Of a stretch of DNA of 64,000 nt, positions 61,176-64,000 are shown one piece after another; within the stretch, counting starts at the first letter, position 1, and every line of letters begins with the position of its first letter. Source of the stretch: Planctomycetaceae bacterium. Its GTDB lineage: Bacteria > Planctomycetota > Planctomycetia > Pirellulales > Pirellulaceae. Position numbers and translations under genes: made by a program. Below the pieces are notes generated by a model. It did no database searches. It had not been told where the DNA came from and worked only from the letters and a program-made list of their open reading frames with translations. The stretch covers positions 58,907 through 122,906 of the forward strand of contig JAEUIQ010000087.1 of the NCBI GenBank assembly GCA_016794985.1. The letters are read 5' to 3'.

Positions 61176-63326
61176 ATGAAACTATTGCGAGTGGCCGCCG
61201 GGGTTCTCAATCAGACCCCCATGGATTGGTCCGGCAATCTGCAGCGAGTCATTCAGGCGATTCAACAAGCCAAGAGCCACGGTGTCGCGATTCTCTGTCT
61301 GCCGGAAATGTGTTTGACGGGGTATGGATGTGAGGATGCATTTCTGGCCCCGCATGTTCAATCCCTTAGCATCCAACATTTGCAACGCGTGGCCACCGAG
61401 ACTCGCGGCCTGGCCGTCGCCGTTGGATTGCCAGTGGCGCATGCCGGGGGTCTGTTCAACACCGTCGCGATGTTGGTGGATGGGCAGATTGTTGGCTTGG
61501 CCGCCAAACAGCATTTGGCCGGGGATGGACTGCATTACGAGCCGCGTTGGTTCAAACGCTGGCCAGCGTTCCAAAGTGTGATGATCGACATCGGCGGAAA
61601 AAATGTGCCGTTGGGTGACCTGATCTTTGACATCGGCGATTGCAAAGTCGGATTCGAAATCTGCGAGGATGCCTGGGTGGGTTCACGACCCGGCGCAGCG
61701 CTGGCGCAGCGAGGCGTGGATGTGATCTTGAACCCCAGTGCAAGTCACTTTGCCTTTGGCAAGCATGAGGTCCGGCGACGATTTGTGATTGAGGGATCCC
61801 GCGCCTTCCAAGTTAGCTATGTTTACGCGAACCTAGTGGGCAACGAGGCTGGGCGAACAATCTATGACGGGGACGCCATGATTGCCTCCGGCGGAAAGTT
61901 GTTGGCCATTGGGCGACGCTTTTCCTTTGCAGATGTGGAAGTGACGTCGGCACTGGTCGACCTCAAGTGGACTCGCATGCTGCGGTTGCAAACGGCGAGC
62001 TTTCAACCGCAGGTTCAGCCGCAAGGGACCAGTCGAACTGTCGAAGTCGATTTTCAATTGCCCGTGGCCGAGTTGATTCCAACGGGGACAGACCAGCCTC
62101 GCCCGACTCCGGCCACGTTGGCGGCATTGCATAACGTCGAGCTGTTGGCCGTTTCGTGCGATCTTTCGACCGATGTGAACGATTGCTCGACAACGGCGTC
62201 CCCGATGCCCGACGCGATGCTCGATACGTTGCCGACCAAAGAGCTGGAGTTCACGCACGCGGTTGCGTTAGGGCTATTTGATTATCTGCGCAAGTCTCGC
62301 TCGCGCGGCTTTGTTGTTTCTTTGAGTGGCGGGGCGGATTCGGCGGCGGTCACTTTGCTGACTTGGTTCTCGTGGTATTTAGCCGCACGACATTTGGGAC
62401 TCGATGGCCTTTTGAAAAAGTCTCGCTACATACCGGCCGTTGCCGATTGTTTGACACAAGTGAAGGCGAATCGACCTGCCGAGATGTCCGAGAGAGAACT
62501 GGCTCGACTGTTGACGCATCACACGGTTTGGACGGTGTATCAAAAGACAGACAACAGTGGGTCGGTGACCGAGCAAGCCGCGCAGGAAATCGCCGATTGG
62601 GTGGGTGCTCGTCACGGAGTGTGGGACGTGCAGTCATTGGTCGATAAGTATCATGGTTTGGCCGAGAGCAGTTTGGGACGGCCACTTGATTGGCAGACCG
62701 ACGACATTACTCTGCAGAATATTCAAGCGCGGACGCGATCGCCCGGGATTTGGATGTTGGCCAACCTGCATCAGGCTTTGTTGTTATCGACCAGCAACCG
62801 CAGCGAAGCCGCGGTCGGTTACGCGACGATGGATGGCGATACGTCGGGCGGTTTGGCGCCGATCGCCGGTATCGACAAGAACTTCTTACGGCATTGGTTG
62901 CGGTGGTTGGCAACCGAGGGACTGCCGGAACTGGGGCCAATCGTAGCTGTGGACGCCATCAATCGACAGCAACCGACGGCGGAGTTGCGACCGGCCCAGC
63001 AAGCCCAGACGGACGAAGGCGACTTGATGCCGTACGACTTGCTCGATACGGTCGAACGACTCGCAATTCGCGACAAGATGAGTCCCACTGAAGTGTTGGA
63101 GCATGTCGCGTTCCAGTTTTCTCAGTACAACCATGAATCTCTCAAGACCTGGGTGACACGTTTCTTTGTTTTGTTCAGTCGCAATCAATGGAAACGCGAG
63201 CGTTACGCGCCGAGTTTTCATTTGGATGACGAGAATCTTGATCCCAAGACCTGGTGCCGCTGGCCAATCCTCAGCGGTGGATTTGCTGAAGAGCTAAAAG
63301 AGATCGACCGCGCCAACCATGGTTAG
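61176..63326 (+). CDS. nadE: Glutamine-dependent NAD+ synthetase
   Basis: NadE makes NAD+ from deamido-NAD+ and glutamine. The 716-residue protein fuses the nitrilase-type glutaminase and the synthetase. The glutaminase has the Glu in LPEMCLTGYGCED, the Lys in GLAAKQHLAGDGLHYEPRWF and the Cys in GFEICEDAW near residue 164. The synthetase has the P-loop SLSGGADSAAV near residue 384, ANLHQALLLSTSNRSEAAVG and YATMDGDTSGGLAPIAGIDK. Between them lies the ammonia-channel linker. The start is ATG 61176, ten bases after the upstream gene. It is the last coding gene before the repeat block. Confidence 0.95.
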   Translation: MKLLRVAAGVLNQTPMDWSGNLQRVIQAIQQAKSHGVAILCLPEMCLTGYGCEDAFLAPHVQSLSIQHLQRVATETRGLAVAVGLPVAHAGGLFNTVAMLVDGQIVGLAAKQHLAGDGLHYEPRWFKRWPAFQSVMIDIGGKNVPLGDLIFDIGDCKVGFEICEDAWVGSRPGAALAQRGVDVILNPSASHFAFGKHEVRRRFVIEGSRAFQVSYVYANLVGNEAGRTIYDGDAMIASGGKLLAIGRRFSFADVEVTSALVDLKWTRMLRLQTASFQPQVQPQGTSRTVEVDFQLPVAELIPTGTDQPRPTPATLAALHNVELLAVSCDLSTDVNDCSTTASPMPDAMLDTLPTKELEFTHAVALGLFDYLRKSRSRGFVVSLSGGADSAAVTLLTWFSWYLAARHLGLDGLLKKSRYIPAVADCLTQVKANRPAEMSERELARLLTHHTVWTVYQKTDNSGSVTEQAAQEIADWVGARHGVWDVQSLVDKYHGLAESSLGRPLDWQTDDITLQNIQARTRSPGIWMLANLHQALLLSTSNRSEAAVGYATMDGDTSGGLAPIAGIDKNFLRHWLRWLATEGLPELGPIVAVDAINRQQPTAELRPAQQAQTDEGDLMPYDLLDTVERLAIRDKMSPTEVLEHVAFQFSQYNHESLKTWVTRFFVLFSRNQWKRERYAPSFHLDDENLDPKTWCRWPILSGGFAEELKEIDRANHG

Positions 63327-63391
63327 GCGTGTCGAAGCATTGCGAGTAACCCAAGGGCGCTCCGGCACTCCGTTCCGATTGGCACGTTTCA

Positions 63392-63576
63392 GCGGTCGAA
63401 CGACAAGCTCCGTGTACAAACAACCGCCACAGAGACCGCAACGCTTCCCGCCCGCAAGCTCAAACACAGCCTCAGCTCACAATCTCAAGCACGCCTCCCG
63501 CCAGCAATCTCAAGCACACCTCCTGTTCGCAATCTCGACCGCAGTTTCATCTCGCAAGCCAAGACATGGCCGCTGC
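63392..63576. repeat. First copy of a large imperfect direct repeat
   Basis: It starts GCGGTCGAACGACAAGCTCC and runs through GTGTACAAACAACCGCCACA. It then carries four 25-bp tandem units (63455-63554) and ends in AAGCCAAGACATGGCCGCTG. The second copy begins at 63639. Confidence 0.8.
63455..63554. repeat. Four 25-bp tandem units in the first copy
   Basis: The units start CAAGCTCAAACACAG, CAATCTCAAGCACGC, CAATCTCAAGCACAC and CAATCTCGACCGCAG at 63455, 63480, 63505 and 63530. A shorter partial unit precedes them. Confidence 0.8.
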
Positions 63577-63638
63577 CGAGCTTGTCTCGGTAGAGCCCCG
63601 GATTCACCACTACTCCGCCGCAACTGGACGCGCGCGAC

Positions 63639-63850
63639 GCGGTCGAATGACAAGCTCCGTGTACAAACAACCGCCACAGAGACCGCAACACCTCGCGCCG
63701 ACAATCTCAAATGCACCTCGCGCCCACAAGCTCAAACGCACCTCGCGCCCGCAAGCTCAAACATAGCCTCAGCCCACAATCTCAAACGCACCTCTCGCTC
63801 TCAATCTCAAACACAGTTTTCATCTCGCCAGCCAAGACGTGGCCGCTGCG
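63639..63850. repeat. Second copy of the large direct repeat
   Basis: It begins GCGGTCGAATGACAAGCTCC and again contains GTGTACAAACAACCGCCACA. Here there are five 25-26-bp tandem units (63702-63827), one more than in copy one, and it ends in CCAAGACGTGGCCGCTGCGG. The 27-bp length difference fits one extra unit. Confidence 0.8.
63702..63827. repeat. Five 25-26-bp tandem units in the second copy
   Basis: The units start at 63702, 63727, 63752, 63777 and 63802; consensus start CAATCTCAAACGCACCTCGC. The period is not a multiple of three, so the block does not look like a protein repeat. Confidence 0.8.
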
Positions 63851-63866
63851 GCTGGTAATAGATGAC

Positions 63867-63971
63867 GGGTAAAAGATAAAAACCATCGGCAGGACACGAC
63901 GATCGCGATGCCATGCACCGAACACCTCAACACTACCCCACTAAAAAATCTTTTACCCCACATCTTTTACC
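63867..63971. repeat. GGGTAAAAGAT inverted and direct repeats
   Basis: GGGTAAAAGAT (63867-63877) is the exact complement of ATCTTTTACCC (63948-63958), and ATCTTTTACC appears again at 63962-63971. They flank a short A/C-rich spacer at the far right of the window. Confidence 0.6.
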
Positions 63972-64000
63972 AACCCTTCCGCCACACCGCCGTTCATCTC

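Larger units (their letters stand above)
63327..64000. other. Non-coding repeat-rich right end
   Basis: This 674-bp block after nadE contains no plausible gene. It holds a duplicated segment (63392-63576 and 63639-63850), 25-bp tandem units within both copies, and GGGTAAAAGAT at 63867-63877. That motif pairs with ATCTTTTACCC at 63948-63958, and its start recurs at 63962. Confidence 0.7.

Noticed and set aside
63455..63827. CRISPR-like array
   Set aside because: The 25-bp units follow each other directly with no unique spacers, and their sequences vary. There are no cas genes nearby.
63319..63858. Open frame of 179 codons on the plus strand after nadE
   Set aside because: It overlaps the end of nadE and runs through the nested minisatellite block. 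The 25-bp period breaks the reading frame pattern, and the product is a low-complexity Ser/Gln/Arg/His mixture without domain character.

Overview
The window looks like a chromosomal segment of a planctomycete, most likely Pirellulales-like. That is inferred from gene content. It carries the planctomycete cytochrome/DUF1549-DUF1553/DUF1501 gene set, a DUF1559 pilin-like protein, a PEP-CTERM exported protein, several zinc-ribbon membrane proteins, a GYF_2 protein, an HTTM protein and many GTG/TTG starts. Coding density is high, GC content looks moderate, and I see no prophage, transposase, integrase or CRISPR array.

Left part (1-14.4 kb): the 3' tail of one gene, two small membrane or exported proteins and a sugar-phosphate isomerase-like TIM barrel. 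A long minus-strand run follows (14360 down to 2619): DUF1501 protein, PPC-domain exported protein, DUF1549/DUF1553 cytochrome-like protein, a cytochrome-WD40-coiled-coil protein, an RsmC/RlmG-type methyltransferase and MutY. The first four form the typical planctomycete exported set; the last two are housekeeping genes at its end.

15-22.4 kb: a type II secretion pseudopilin and assembly cluster. gspG is followed by a strong terminator; then come tightly overlapping H-, I-, J- and K-like genes, a GspL/PilM-like gene and a GspM-like gene. The ATPase, platform protein and secretin genes are not in the window. Two divergent regulators follow (LuxR type with a degenerate receiver, NtrC type), then a lipase-like hydrolase overlapping tail-to-tail with a secreted GH13 enzyme, a PEP-CTERM protein with its own promoter and terminator, and a secreted DUF4091 protein.

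32-42 kb: a plus-strand operon of sdaA, a MerR-HTH/TPR protein, mgtE and a large divergent RNase HII-like protein; then argG and a zinc-ribbon protein on the minus strand, and a primary-type sigma-70 factor with a TTG start, a long leader and a clear terminator.

42-49 kb: a minus-strand operon of an HTTM protein, a membrane-fused spermidine-synthase-like protein, SurE and a C45/AAT-like hydrolase. 49-59 kb: a DUF1559 gene behind a near-consensus promoter with a perfect palindrome at the start site, a small membrane protein, a GYF_2 protein, an aldo/keto reductase, a DUF3050 protein, a methyltransferase, a glycosyltransferase, tRNA-Glu(CTC) with a terminator, a receiver-like small protein and a class V aminotransferase. 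59-64 kb: a lipoprotein, an App1/DUF2183 phosphatase-like protein, NAD+ synthetase, and a terminal non-coding block built from a duplicated ~200-bp unit containing 25-bp minisatellite repeats.

The observations I rate highest are the RNase HII-like protein (full catalytic tetrad, about twice the usual size), the MutY with Glu in place of the catalytic Asp, the DUF1559 promoter/palindrome, the acidic and Ig-like elaborations of the secretion genes, and the nested repeat block at the right end. I do not see a clear new multi-gene system.
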